Assembly (NCBI GenBank): GCA_946610715.1
Contig: CAMOCO010000003.1
Coordinates: 1 to 39,019, forward strand
Origin: an uncultured Clostridia bacterium
Lineage (GTDB): Bacteria > Bacillota > Clostridia > Lachnospirales > Lachnospiraceae
Direction of reading: 5' to 3'
Length of the DNA: 39,019 nucleotides
The notes under the pieces were generated by a model. It was not told the origin of the DNA. It saw only the letters and a program-made list of their open reading frames with translations, and searched no databases. This document shows positions 18,976-28,562 of the stretch, in pieces; within the stretch, counting starts at the first letter, position 1, and every line of letters begins with the position of its first letter. The position numbers were made by a program, and so were the translations under genes.

Positions 18976-19012
18976 GGGCAGAGAATAATATCTCTGCCCG
19001 GAATTTTTTTTT
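18976..19012 (+). terminator. Intrinsic terminator between convergent genes
   Basis: GGGCAGAGA-ataata-TCTCTGCCC stem, then GGAA and nine T residues; the minus strand also has an A/T-rich flank (likely bidirectional). Confidence 0.9.
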
Positions 19013-21098
19013 ACAGCATATCTGCTCTGAGTTTTTTAAGAACCTGATATGACTTTGTTCTGATCTCTTCTGCTTCAAATTTTGAAAGCATGTTGTCCAT
19101 GTCGAACTTACACTTCATAAGAGTATCAAGCCAGTCATTTACATATTCCTTAACATATTCAACATTCTCTTCAGACTTATCTTTAAGATTTGCCTGTATA
19201 TTATTGATATTATCAACAACTGTTGAAGAAGGAACAGAACTGCTTGCAGGTGATGGATTGCTTTCATCAGAAAGTTCTATAACCTTACCTGTCTTAGTAA
19301 TGATAACTTTTTTATTCGGTGTGTTGTCAGTCTTAGCTGAGCCACCGCCCTTCTTATCGAGAAGCTTCTCAATAGCTTTGATCAGGCATACAACGCTGTA
19401 TGTTGCTTCCTGAGGTGTCTGCTCTGCAGTGCCCTTATCCTCATGCTGATACCATAACCATTCTGCCTTAAGCAGCATCTCTTCAATCTTGGAATCATCA
19501 AGAAGCTTTCTGAGATCCGGATCCATCTGAGGAGCAGCCTTTCTTCCGAATAAGCCACCACCGGATGACTGTCCTACTTCTCCTCTTCTGTACTTGTTCG
19601 GTACTACTGTGTCAGTATAAGTCTTGACAAGATATCTCTCTGCAGTCTTTGGATCATAATCGCTGTTAATGATAGCGATTCTGCCACCACTGAGACCGTT
19701 TGCGATCATATCTTCTGCAGCAACAAATACAAGAGTCTTCTGACGATCATCGATCATCTGCTTAATCTCATAATTTGTCTTTGATCTCTCAAGGATTGCA
19801 TTCTTACGAACCTTAAATGCCTTGATCTTCTCTTTAATGCTGAAGAACATCTTGAGCAGTGAAGGATTGGCATTTACATAATCATTGATCCATGTAATCT
19901 CAACATATTGATGCTCGATCTTATTTGAGAGTTCATAAACATTATATCCGTCAAATACAACATTAAGAGTTGTATATAACTTCTCAAGGATCTCATACTT
20001 TTCTTCCCATGGACGCTGTGTAACATCGGAATTTACCAGTTCCTTGATACCGCATTCATAGAATACAAGATTATATTCATAAAGGCCTTCGAAAATGTTT
20101 GACTTACCGGTAAGCTGTGCTCCGGCACCAAGAGTCTGAAGATTCTTCTTCATATCCGGTTCATTTTCGATATAGAGATAAACCTTCTTTACAAATTGTG
20201 AAACTTCATTAATAAGTGAATCGATTCTCTTATTGTAGAGTTCCTGTTTTGAAATAGCCGTAAGTACATTTCTGGAAAGAACACTTGTGTCCTGTGTACT
20301 GTTAACATTCTTGATAAGCTCCTTGAAGCTTTCATAAACCGCAAGATTATCAATCGGAATGTATTCGGCATTGAGACCATAGAATTCGAATGCTTTATTG
20401 TAATCCTTATTTGCAATAAATGTATTGAAAAGTCCGATGGAAAGCTGTGTCTTATAGTCATTACCAACATGTGGATCTTCTACAATATAATCATAGAGAA
20501 CCTCAAGGTTGCTGAGATAAGCTTCTGAATTTGCAAGTGATGTCGGAAGTCCCATCTCCATAACGACATTAATAAGATCAAGGTATCCAAGAAGAGCCTT
20601 ATCAAAATTCTTCGGTCTCTCATCATCTTCAAGAATCTGATAGCTTACATTTATAAGAAGCGGAGCAATACGCTCACCGATAAGGCGCATAGCCTCACCA
20701 AACTTCTCTCTCTGATAAAGATATATAAGCCAAATGCTATATCTGTAAATACCGGTTGTATTAATCGGAGCATCAATATCCGAAGGATCGATATCACCGT
20801 AAACAAAACTGAAAAGCGGTTCAATCCACTCATCAATCTCATATCTTTCCTTTGCTTTGATATTCTCATCTACAAATTCGCCCAATTCATACAGCTTGGT
20901 ACATTGTGCCTTTACATCCTCCTCAACATTCATGGTGTTAAGGTCAAAATTACTATCCTTCAGATAGTCAATAACAAGCGCATAAAAACCGTCTTCAACC
21001 TGTTCGTTCAGAAAACGGATAAGTAAACTCTTGTTATTAGAGGCAGCAATCGAGAGAACATTGTTGTCACTTCCAGTAATATTAGCAGGTAACGCCAT
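19011..21098 (-). CDS. Uncharacterised 695 aa protein
   Basis: Long ORF with RBS (AGGAGGAATAAGAG-ATG) and its own consensus-like promoter; no family recognised. Confidence 0.85.
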   Translation of the reverse strand: MALPANITGSDNNVLSIAASNNKSLLIRFLNEQVEDGFYALVIDYLKDSNFDLNTMNVEEDVKAQCTKLYELGEFVDENIKAKERYEIDEWIEPLFSFVYGDIDPSDIDAPINTTGIYRYSIWLIYLYQREKFGEAMRLIGERIAPLLINVSYQILEDDERPKNFDKALLGYLDLINVVMEMGLPTSLANSEAYLSNLEVLYDYIVEDPHVGNDYKTQLSIGLFNTFIANKDYNKAFEFYGLNAEYIPIDNLAVYESFKELIKNVNSTQDTSVLSRNVLTAISKQELYNKRIDSLINEVSQFVKKVYLYIENEPDMKKNLQTLGAGAQLTGKSNIFEGLYEYNLVFYECGIKELVNSDVTQRPWEEKYEILEKLYTTLNVVFDGYNVYELSNKIEHQYVEITWINDYVNANPSLLKMFFSIKEKIKAFKVRKNAILERSKTNYEIKQMIDDRQKTLVFVAAEDMIANGLSGGRIAIINSDYDPKTAERYLVKTYTDTVVPNKYRRGEVGQSSGGGLFGRKAAPQMDPDLRKLLDDSKIEEMLLKAEWLWYQHEDKGTAEQTPQEATYSVVCLIKAIEKLLDKKGGGSAKTDNTPNKKVIITKTGKVIELSDESNPSPASSSVPSSTVVDNINNIQANLKDKSEENVEYVKEYVNDWLDTLMKCKFDMDNMLSKFEAEEIRTKSYQVLKKLRADML

Positions 21099-21183
21099 CT
21101 CTTATTCCTCCTGACATAAATAAAAATCAATGGTATATAACTGTAAACATATTAGTGTTATATTACCAAAAACATATAGTTAA

Positions 21184-21212
21184 ATTTTATAATAAACCTC
21201 AAATTTAGTCAA
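21184..21212 (-). promoter_or_regulatory. Sigma-A-type promoter for the 695 aa protein gene
   Basis: Minus strand TTGACT (21212-21207), 17 bp spacer, TAAAAT (21189-21184), about 85 bp upstream of the start codon. Confidence 0.7.
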
Positions 21213-21245
21213 CGTCATAGTGTATATAATTAACATATTTTTTTG

Positions 21246-22997
21246 TTAATTTTTAACAATTCCCACCATTTTCAACAAAGAAATAGCATTTCTGGTGGTA
21301 CATCTACCGTGTTTCAGCTTATAATCAAAAACTATTTCATCACCTTTATATGACTCTTCAAAATGATAATTTTCTGCAGTCTTACCTGATTTTGTTTTCA
21401 GATCGCAAAGTTCAAAATCGTGAGTCGTAAGAATCACCATACAGTCCGCATCCGACAGAGTGCTGACTGCTTCCGTGGCACCTACTATTCTGTCGGCCGA
21501 GTTCGTTCCCTTAAATATCTCATCTATGAGGCAAAGCATCGGCAGTTCATTTCCCGCACCGGCATAATCCGCCATAGCTTTTATTCTCAGGATTTCAGCA
21601 TAAAAAGTTGAGATACCTTCCGATACATCATCTCTCACTCTCATGGATGTAAATAATTTCATATGCGGAACCCGAAATGTGGATGCAGCCGCGCCGCAGC
21701 CGATATAAGAAAGCACTGTATTAATAGCGATTGCTCTCATAAATGTTGTCTTTCCGGACATATTGGAACCTGTAATAACAGTAACGGAGTTAGAAAGCTC
21801 AGCCGAATTCCTGACCACCTTATCAGAACTGATAAGAGGATGATATAAGTCTTCAAACTCTATTTTTCTATCTGAAATAATCTCAGGTTTACAGGTATCA
21901 TTCAGTGCCATAAGAACAGAAAGACTGATAAGCTCTTCAAGCTCAGCTATTATTTCACCGCTTTCATCAAATACGCCCTTATTCTTTAATGTCCATCTCG
22001 AAGCGATAAGCGCAAGATAAAAGTCCCATCCAACGAATCCGGAGAGAAGCATATGAATGAGCGGGTTAAAGGATATATTGGACAGTCCGCCTATCTTCTC
22101 CATAGATTTTACAGCCTTAAGTATTCCGTTTTTTCCTGTCACCTTGCCCTTTTGTTCTCTTAGCAGTTCTGACTCAAACTCAACCTTGCTTAGACCGTTC
22201 AAAACCAGATAATAATCCCCGGCAACCTTGCCGTAACCGTATATGGGAGAAATATATGAATCCACCTTCCCTTTCGGAATCCATGAAAACATAAGCCCTG
22301 CCATAAATGTAATAAGGATTATTCCCGGATTATAGCCAAAACCAAGTACAAGTACTATGGAAATAATATTTATGATGGGTATAAGAGCCATGAAAATGTA
22401 CATCCAGAATGGAATCGAACCTGCATCTTCATTTACCGGCCTGTATTCCGACGAGGTTCTTATCAGCATGGTTTCAAATTCATACCTGAAGGAATCTTTT
22501 ATACCCGCAAGTTCCTTAATTGCCTCATACCTCTTCTCATGCATGGGAAATACATCTCTCTTCATTGATAATGTATCTGCCAGTAGTTTTTTACCCTTTA
22601 AGGAATGAGCAACGGAAATATACTGATACAGCGATCCCCTGCCAAGCAGGTCCAGATCATATGATAAGGTATCATCTTTGGAAAGATATTCAGAGCCATC
22701 ATCGGAAAAATCAGTCCACTTTCCCTCTTTTCTGCTTATATATCTGTCCAGCACTGTAATATAGATTTCGTCATGCTTTATTTTATTATTTAGATCTGTA
22801 TGCATTTGTACGAAGTACATAAATAAAGCAAATAATATAATACCTATAACAATAAATATAAGGCCGTTTCCGGTAATACCAGAAATAAGGAAAACTATCG
22901 AAATCAGGAAGCTGACGAGTCTTAAAACCGATAAACGGGAGTATCTGTTTTTCAGCTCTTTCAGGTGTTTTAAAGTCTTATTTTTACGTTCATTCAT
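21246..22997 (-). CDS. MutS-family ATPase (MutS domain V) with N-terminal transmembrane segments
   Basis: ITGSNMSGKTTFMRAIAIN Walker A, CLIDEIFKGTNSADRI Walker B, ILTTHDFELC; hydrophobic segments near the N-terminus. Start at MNERKNK has GGAGGTG RBS; ORF track starts at 23027. Confidence 0.9.
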   Translation of the reverse strand: MNERKNKTLKHLKELKNRYSRLSVLRLVSFLISIVFLISGITGNGLIFIVIGIILFALFMYFVQMHTDLNNKIKHDEIYITVLDRYISRKEGKWTDFSDDGSEYLSKDDTLSYDLDLLGRGSLYQYISVAHSLKGKKLLADTLSMKRDVFPMHEKRYEAIKELAGIKDSFRYEFETMLIRTSSEYRPVNEDAGSIPFWMYIFMALIPIINIISIVLVLGFGYNPGIILITFMAGLMFSWIPKGKVDSYISPIYGYGKVAGDYYLVLNGLSKVEFESELLREQKGKVTGKNGILKAVKSMEKIGGLSNISFNPLIHMLLSGFVGWDFYLALIASRWTLKNKGVFDESGEIIAELEELISLSVLMALNDTCKPEIISDRKIEFEDLYHPLISSDKVVRNSAELSNSVTVITGSNMSGKTTFMRAIAINTVLSYIGCGAAASTFRVPHMKLFTSMRVRDDVSEGISTFYAEILRIKAMADYAGAGNELPMLCLIDEIFKGTNSADRIVGATEAVSTLSDADCMVILTTHDFELCDLKTKSGKTAENYHFEESYKGDEIVFDYKLKHGRCTTRNAISLLKMVGIVKN

Positions 22998-23099
22998 CGT
23001 CGGCACCTCCGGACAAAAGATTATCACTAATCCCTTGATTTTTCAATTGCTCCGTATTAAAATTAACAATATATTCTAATTGAAGAAGGGGTAGAAAAT

Positions 23100-23612
23100 A
23101 TGGGAAAAAGTTTATTTGGCGGATTATTTAAGGCTACACTTGCAGCATCTGCAGTTGCAGGTCTGGCATATCTATTTAAGGATGAGATCAAGGGTACACC
23201 TACCTATCAGAATCTTAATGAAAAGTATGATGTTGACACAAAGCTCAGCGAAGCAACCAAGAAGGCTAAGGAAGCTGCCATAGTAGCCAAGAAAAAAGCT
23301 AAAGAAGCTGCTGTTGTAGCTAAGGATAAAGCTTATGATCTCAAGGATAAAGCAGTAGATGCTTATAAAAAATCTTCATGGGCATCTTCAGATGAAGATA
23401 TCTTTGCTGACGATGAGATCGTACTTGATGAAGAATCATCCGAAGAAAGAGATTATGTAGAAATAAACACAGCTGAGGCTGCTGAAGAAGCTGCCGAGAA
23501 GGTTGAAGAAGTTGCTGAAAAGGCAGAAGAAGCCGCTGCAAACTTTGATGCCATCGCTGATGCCGCTGCCGAAGAAAAAAATGATGCAGTGGATAATATA
23601 GAAATCGACTGA
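23100..23612 (+). CDS. YtxH/LEA-like low-complexity Ala/Lys/Glu-rich protein
   Basis: 170 aa; N-terminal hydrophobic GGLFKATLAASAVAGLAYLF, then repeated KAKEAAIVAKK / KAKEAAVVAKD and a Glu/Ala-rich tail. Confidence 0.75.
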   Translation: MGKSLFGGLFKATLAASAVAGLAYLFKDEIKGTPTYQNLNEKYDVDTKLSEATKKAKEAAIVAKKKAKEAAVVAKDKAYDLKDKAVDAYKKSSWASSDEDIFADDEIVLDEESSEERDYVEINTAEAAEEAAEKVEEVAEKAEEAAANFDAIADAAAEEKNDAVDNIEID

Positions 23613-23636
23613 TCCATATCAGTATAATAATCGCAT

Positions 23637-23679
23637 AAAAAATAAGAGATATCCGGATTGTGATATCTCTTATTTTTTA
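23637..23679. terminator. Bidirectional terminator between convergent genes
   Basis: AAAAAATAAGAGATATC-cggattgt-GATATCTCTTATTTTTT. Confidence 0.9.
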
Positions 23680-24629
23680 TCATTTCTTTCAACTTCCTCA
23701 GTCTCATCTACTATATCTTCACGTCTTATATAATAGATAATCTGATCTATAGCTTCTTCACTGTCAAAATCATGTTCAAAATACAGCTTATCAACATTTG
23801 AAGCCGTAAGTCTGAATATTTTTCCGTTACTGAGCAGACCTTTCTTTTCTTCCACATGTTTTGACAGATACTTTATATCATCAAGTCTTACGATTTCCAG
23901 CCTGGATACATATATGATGACAAGATAATTTTCGGTAACATAGCAGTTTTCATAGCAATAAAGAACCTTTGATTCGAGCTCCTCATCCAGTTCTTTTATA
24001 ACATCCTTTTTCTTACCGAACTGAGCAAGCGGCTTTACCAGCACACTTACAGAAGGCCGGATAAGGATGAGCAAAATGTAAAGTATTACCAAGATTCCGA
24101 AAAATACGCTTATATAAAAAATGACAGGAACCGAAATAAGTCTTATATAAGGATATTCGAAAGCATTCAGTATTATCGGATTCACAAAGCCGTTCAGATT
24201 TTCGGGATTTTCATCAAAGCTGTCAGAAAGATCCGCTGTCACCTGTTTTATAAACAGATCATCTGTAGTAATTCTAAAGTAAAAAACCTTATTCCCGGTC
24301 TCAAACTTTTTAATATCCGAATCCCTTAATACAATGAAATATAAGCTGTCGTTCCTATATAGATAATAGTACTCTCCCGCTTTTTCACCGTTAATAGTAT
24401 AATCGTATCCTGCTTTTTCCGCCCCGCTTATATCATATGATACGTTCATTTTATAATCATTTATAAAACTTTCGGCGTAACTTATATCATCAAGCTTAAA
24501 ACTGTTAAATTCCTTAAGTTCTGACAGCCGGAATGCCACCAGCGATACCATTAAAATGATACCGGCAAGTGGCATTATCATTAAAATACTGTTTTTCTTG
24601 ATCAATCTGCTGAAGATTTTATATTTCAC
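23670..24629 (-). CDS. Uncharacterised membrane protein, possibly YcxB-like at its C-terminus
   Basis: 319 aa; two hydrophobic segments (MIMPLAGIILMVSLVAF, VPVIFYISVFFGILVILYILLILI). Confidence 0.65.
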   Translation of the reverse strand: MKYKIFSRLIKKNSILMIMPLAGIILMVSLVAFRLSELKEFNSFKLDDISYAESFINDYKMNVSYDISGAEKAGYDYTINGEKAGEYYYLYRNDSLYFIVLRDSDIKKFETGNKVFYFRITTDDLFIKQVTADLSDSFDENPENLNGFVNPIILNAFEYPYIRLISVPVIFYISVFFGILVILYILLILIRPSVSVLVKPLAQFGKKKDVIKELDEELESKVLYCYENCYVTENYLVIIYVSRLEIVRLDDIKYLSKHVEEKKGLLSNGKIFRLTASNVDKLYFEHDFDSEEAIDQIIYYIRREDIVDETEEVERNDKK

Positions 24630-24641
24630 GACTAAACCTTC

Positions 24642-27080
24642 TTATTTTACAACCAGATTTATAATTTTCTTAGGTACATAAATTTCTTTGATAACAGTCT
24701 TTCCTTCAAGTCTTGCTCCGAGAGCTTCCTTACCTGCGGCGATGATCGCATCCTTATCCGCATCAGCAGGCACCTCTACCGTAAGTCTTGTCTTTCCGTT
24801 AACCTGTACGGGAAGTGTCATGGTATCTGATACGAGATGCTTTGCATCAAATTCAGGCCACTGTGTATGGAATACTGAATCTGTACCGCCGAGTACCTCC
24901 CACAGCTCTTCACCGATATGCGGAGCAAAAGGTGCTATAAGACGAACCATAGTCTTAAGTGTTTCCTTATCTACGCCTGTAGTCTTGGTAAGATTTGCAA
25001 AGCTGTTATTGTATTCCATGAATGCAGATACAACTGTATTGAAACTGAAAGAATTGAGTCTTTCGGATACATCCTTTACAAGTCCGTGACGAAGTCTGAG
25101 AAGTTCAGGTGTTTCCTCAACATTCTTCTCTGCATTTTCCGTTACCACATTGTAGAATCTTTTCAGGAATCTATAGATTCCGTCAATACCTGCGTCATCC
25201 CATATAGCGTCTGCTTCCGGCGGACCCACGAAAAGTTCATAAAGTCTAAGTGTGTCACAGCCATAATCACGTACTATATCATCAGGAGAGACGATATTTC
25301 CAAGTGATTTGCTCATCTTGGTCGGCTTTCCGGTCTCTCTGTCACGACCGCAGATCATTCCCTGGTTGAAAAGCTTCTTAAAAGGCTCATCAAATCCGAC
25401 AACTCCGATATCATATAGGAACTTTGTCCAGAATCTGGAGTATAACAGATGAAGAACTGCATGTTCTACACCACCGATATACATATCTACAGGAAGGTAT
25501 TTGTCAGCCTTCTCCCTGGAAACAAGTTCCTTATCATTATTTACATCCACATATCTCAGGAAGTACCATGATGAACCAGCCCACTGAGGCATGGTATTTG
25601 TCTCCCTTTTTGCAGGGCCTCCGCAATTCGGACATGTGCAGTTAACCCACTCTTTTATTGCAGCAAGAGGTGATTCACCGGTTCCGGTAGGTTCATATTT
25701 CTCGACTTCCGGAAGTCTGAGCGGAAGTTCCTCTTCCGGTACCGCAACGCATCCGCACTTCTCGCAATGGACAATAGGAATAGGCTCACCCCAATATCTC
25801 TGTCTTGAGAATACCCAGTCACGAAGCTTATAATTTGTGGTTGCTTTTCCGTAACCCTTTTCTTCTATAATCTTCGGTGCTTTCTTCTTGAGAACAGCTG
25901 ATTCCATTCCGTTCCATTCACCGGAATTTACCATGATTCCCGAAGCAGCTGTATAGGCTTCAGTCATTTCATTTCCATCCTGAACATCCTGAAGTGTTGG
26001 TGCTATAACCTGGATGATAGGAAGGTTGAATTTTTTGGCAAATTCAAAGTCTCTGTCATCATGAGCAGGAACGCACATTATAGCTCCAGTACCATAATCG
26101 GCAAGTACGTAATCAGAAAGCCAGATCGGTGTCTTGGCGCCATTTAAAGGATTTATAGCATAGCAGCCTGTGAATACACCGGTTTTTTCTTTATCAGCCA
26201 TACGGTCAATCGATGACTTAAGAGATGTCTGATAGATATAATCCTTAACAGCCTTTTCCGTCTCCGGAGTATAAAGCTTTGACGCAAGCTCTGACTCAGG
26301 TGCAAGTACCATAAATGTTGCACCGTATAATGTGTCCGGTCTTGTTGTATAAACCGTGATAACCTCATCTCTTCCGTCTACAGGGAAATTAACCTCTGCT
26401 CCCTCTGACTTTCCGATCCATTCGGACTGCATTTTCTTAACCTTTTCAGGCCAGTCAAGCTTGTCGAGATCCGCAAGAAGTCTTTCTGCATAGGCAGTAA
26501 TCTTCAGCATCCACTGACGAAGATTTTTCTTTGTAACATCAGCACCGCAGCGCTCGCATTTGCCATCCTTAACTTCTTCATTTGCAAGGCCTGTCTTACA
26601 TGAAGGGCACCAGTTGATGGGCATTTCCTTCTCATATGCGAGTCCCTTCTTAAACATCTGAACAAATATCCACTGTGTCCATTTATAATAATCGGGATCT
26701 GTGGTATTTACCTCCATATCCCAATCATAAATTGCTGCAATCTGCTTTATCTGTTTCTTTATATTCGCAATATTTGATGCTGTTGAAATAGATGGATGAA
26801 TTCCGTTTTTTATGGCAAAATTCTCAGCAGGCAGTCCGAATGCATCCCATCCCATAGGATGGATTACATATTTTCCCTGCATGAGCTGATATCTGCTCCA
26901 TACATCAGATATAACATATCCTCTCCAATGACCTACATGAAGTCCGTTTGCGGATGGATAAGGAAACATATCCAGACAATAATACTTCGGTTTAGTTCCG
27001 TCATTGACATTTATAGGACTTTTCTCCCATTTTTCTGTCCATTTTTTTTCGATGAGCTTATGATCAAACTGAGCCATCAC
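24642..27080 (-). CDS. leuS: Leucyl-tRNA synthetase
   Basis: 812 aa; FPYPSANGLHVGHWRGY (HIGH region) and KMSKSLGN (KMSKS). Confidence 0.98.
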   Translation of the reverse strand: MMAQFDHKLIEKKWTEKWEKSPINVNDGTKPKYYCLDMFPYPSANGLHVGHWRGYVISDVWSRYQLMQGKYVIHPMGWDAFGLPAENFAIKNGIHPSISTASNIANIKKQIKQIAAIYDWDMEVNTTDPDYYKWTQWIFVQMFKKGLAYEKEMPINWCPSCKTGLANEEVKDGKCERCGADVTKKNLRQWMLKITAYAERLLADLDKLDWPEKVKKMQSEWIGKSEGAEVNFPVDGRDEVITVYTTRPDTLYGATFMVLAPESELASKLYTPETEKAVKDYIYQTSLKSSIDRMADKEKTGVFTGCYAINPLNGAKTPIWLSDYVLADYGTGAIMCVPAHDDRDFEFAKKFNLPIIQVIAPTLQDVQDGNEMTEAYTAASGIMVNSGEWNGMESAVLKKKAPKIIEEKGYGKATTNYKLRDWVFSRQRYWGEPIPIVHCEKCGCVAVPEEELPLRLPEVEKYEPTGTGESPLAAIKEWVNCTCPNCGGPAKRETNTMPQWAGSSWYFLRYVDVNNDKELVSREKADKYLPVDMYIGGVEHAVLHLLYSRFWTKFLYDIGVVGFDEPFKKLFNQGMICGRDRETGKPTKMSKSLGNIVSPDDIVRDYGCDTLRLYELFVGPPEADAIWDDAGIDGIYRFLKRFYNVVTENAEKNVEETPELLRLRHGLVKDVSERLNSFSFNTVVSAFMEYNNSFANLTKTTGVDKETLKTMVRLIAPFAPHIGEELWEVLGGTDSVFHTQWPEFDAKHLVSDTMTLPVQVNGKTRLTVEVPADADKDAIIAAGKEALGARLEGKTVIKEIYVPKKIINLVVK

Positions 27081-28471
27081 TTTTTTCCTCCTCTATCATC
27101 TTTCTTATCCTTATGATGGATAACAGATTCTGTTACTTTATGTATTTTTTCTCCGGCAGCATGCTGGATTTCATTAAACTTATCTATTCTTTTCTTTCTG
27201 TCCTTTGCAGTTTCTCTTACAGCACTTTCAACATCCAGCGGATTTCCGTCATCATCGAATCCTCTCATTGTCATAAAGAATTCGGTAGAATTATTTAACC
27301 CCCGCTTATTCAGCGCATTTCTGAGAATGATCGTACATAGTGTATAGAAGCATGCAAACACAGGTACACCTAAAATCATTCCGGGGAATCCAAACAGATT
27401 ACCTCCCACAAGGATCGAGAAGAGAACCCAAAGTCCCGAAAGTCCTGTAGAATCGCCAAGTATAATGGGGCCTATTACATTTCCGTCCAGCTGCTGAAGA
27501 ATTACAACAAATATTACAAATACCAGGAATTTTTTAGGATTATCCACAAGCACAAGTACGCTGCACGGAATCGCTCCTATGATCGGTCCAAAGAACGGGA
27601 TTATATTGGTCACTCCTATGATAACACTTATAAGTGTTGAATACGGTATTTCAAGAAGTCTTGTTGAAATAGAACATAAAAGTCCTATTATTATTGAATC
27701 TATAATCTTACCGTTAAGGAAACCACTGAATACACTGTTAACATATCCGAAACCTCTGAGAACCATGTTTCCTCTGTCTTTATCAAATATTGCATAAATA
27801 AGCTTTCTGCCCTGGGCCATAAGTGTATCTTTGCTGAGAAGCAGGTATACGGCAACTATCATTCCGACAATTATATCAATTACTACCTTAACACCGCCCA
27901 TAATACCTGAGGATACATAGATTACTATGGTATCCATATTGGGGATAAGTTTCTTATTGATAAGGTCGGTAAGCATCACCTCGAAGTTATCAAGATTTGT
28001 ATTTACCACCTGCTCAAGCTGGGGATAATTGCGAAGGAACTTGTTTACCCAATTCTGCACATTATTTGTATAGGTACCGAAGTTTTCCGTAAATTTAACT
28101 ATACTGTCCCTCAGCTCCGGAATAAGAAATACAAGAAGTGTAACTATCAAAGCTATAAACAGGACTATGGTAATCATAGTTGCGGTTATCTTTGCCGATT
28201 TATAGATTTTCTTTTCATTCTTCTTTTTAGAAAATTTAGTAAAAATTGAAATAAACCATTTATGGAACAAGTTCATCAACGGATTCAGCAAAAAGGCAAT
28301 CACGCATCCGATTATGATACTGCTCATTGCAGTGATGAGTTTCCCCAGCGCACTAAAAAGTAGTCCTATTTTACCTATAAGAATATAAAATACGACTACT
28401 ATGCATAGCGAGGCAGACAGAATCAGCCCCTTTTTTATATCTTCTTTGTTAAATCCGTGTTTATCACCCAA
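27077..28471 (-). CDS. AI-2E family transporter (PerM/YdiK-like)
   Basis: 464 aa; multi-pass membrane protein with NIIPFFGPIIGAIPCSVLVL and VVILQQLDGNVIGPIILG. Confidence 0.92.
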   Translation of the reverse strand: MGDKHGFNKEDIKKGLILSASLCIVVVFYILIGKIGLLFSALGKLITAMSSIIIGCVIAFLLNPLMNLFHKWFISIFTKFSKKKNEKKIYKSAKITATMITIVLFIALIVTLLVFLIPELRDSIVKFTENFGTYTNNVQNWVNKFLRNYPQLEQVVNTNLDNFEVMLTDLINKKLIPNMDTIVIYVSSGIMGGVKVVIDIIVGMIVAVYLLLSKDTLMAQGRKLIYAIFDKDRGNMVLRGFGYVNSVFSGFLNGKIIDSIIIGLLCSISTRLLEIPYSTLISVIIGVTNIIPFFGPIIGAIPCSVLVLVDNPKKFLVFVIFVVILQQLDGNVIGPIILGDSTGLSGLWVLFSILVGGNLFGFPGMILGVPVFACFYTLCTIILRNALNKRGLNNSTEFFMTMRGFDDDGNPLDVESAVRETAKDRKKRIDKFNEIQHAAGEKIHKVTESVIHHKDKKDDRGGKK

Positions 28472-28562
28472 TGAATTTAAACCTCTTACCGACGTATTAT
28501 TGAATCGATTAATGACACATCCCTAATCATATCACAATAATCAGAATATTTCAGCAGAAAGT

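Noticed and set aside
23453-23707. Minus-strand Ser/Ala-rich ORF (SAFSATSSTFSAASSAASAV)
   Set aside because: Shadow of the low-complexity Glu/Ala-rich tail of the plus-strand gene and spans the terminator.
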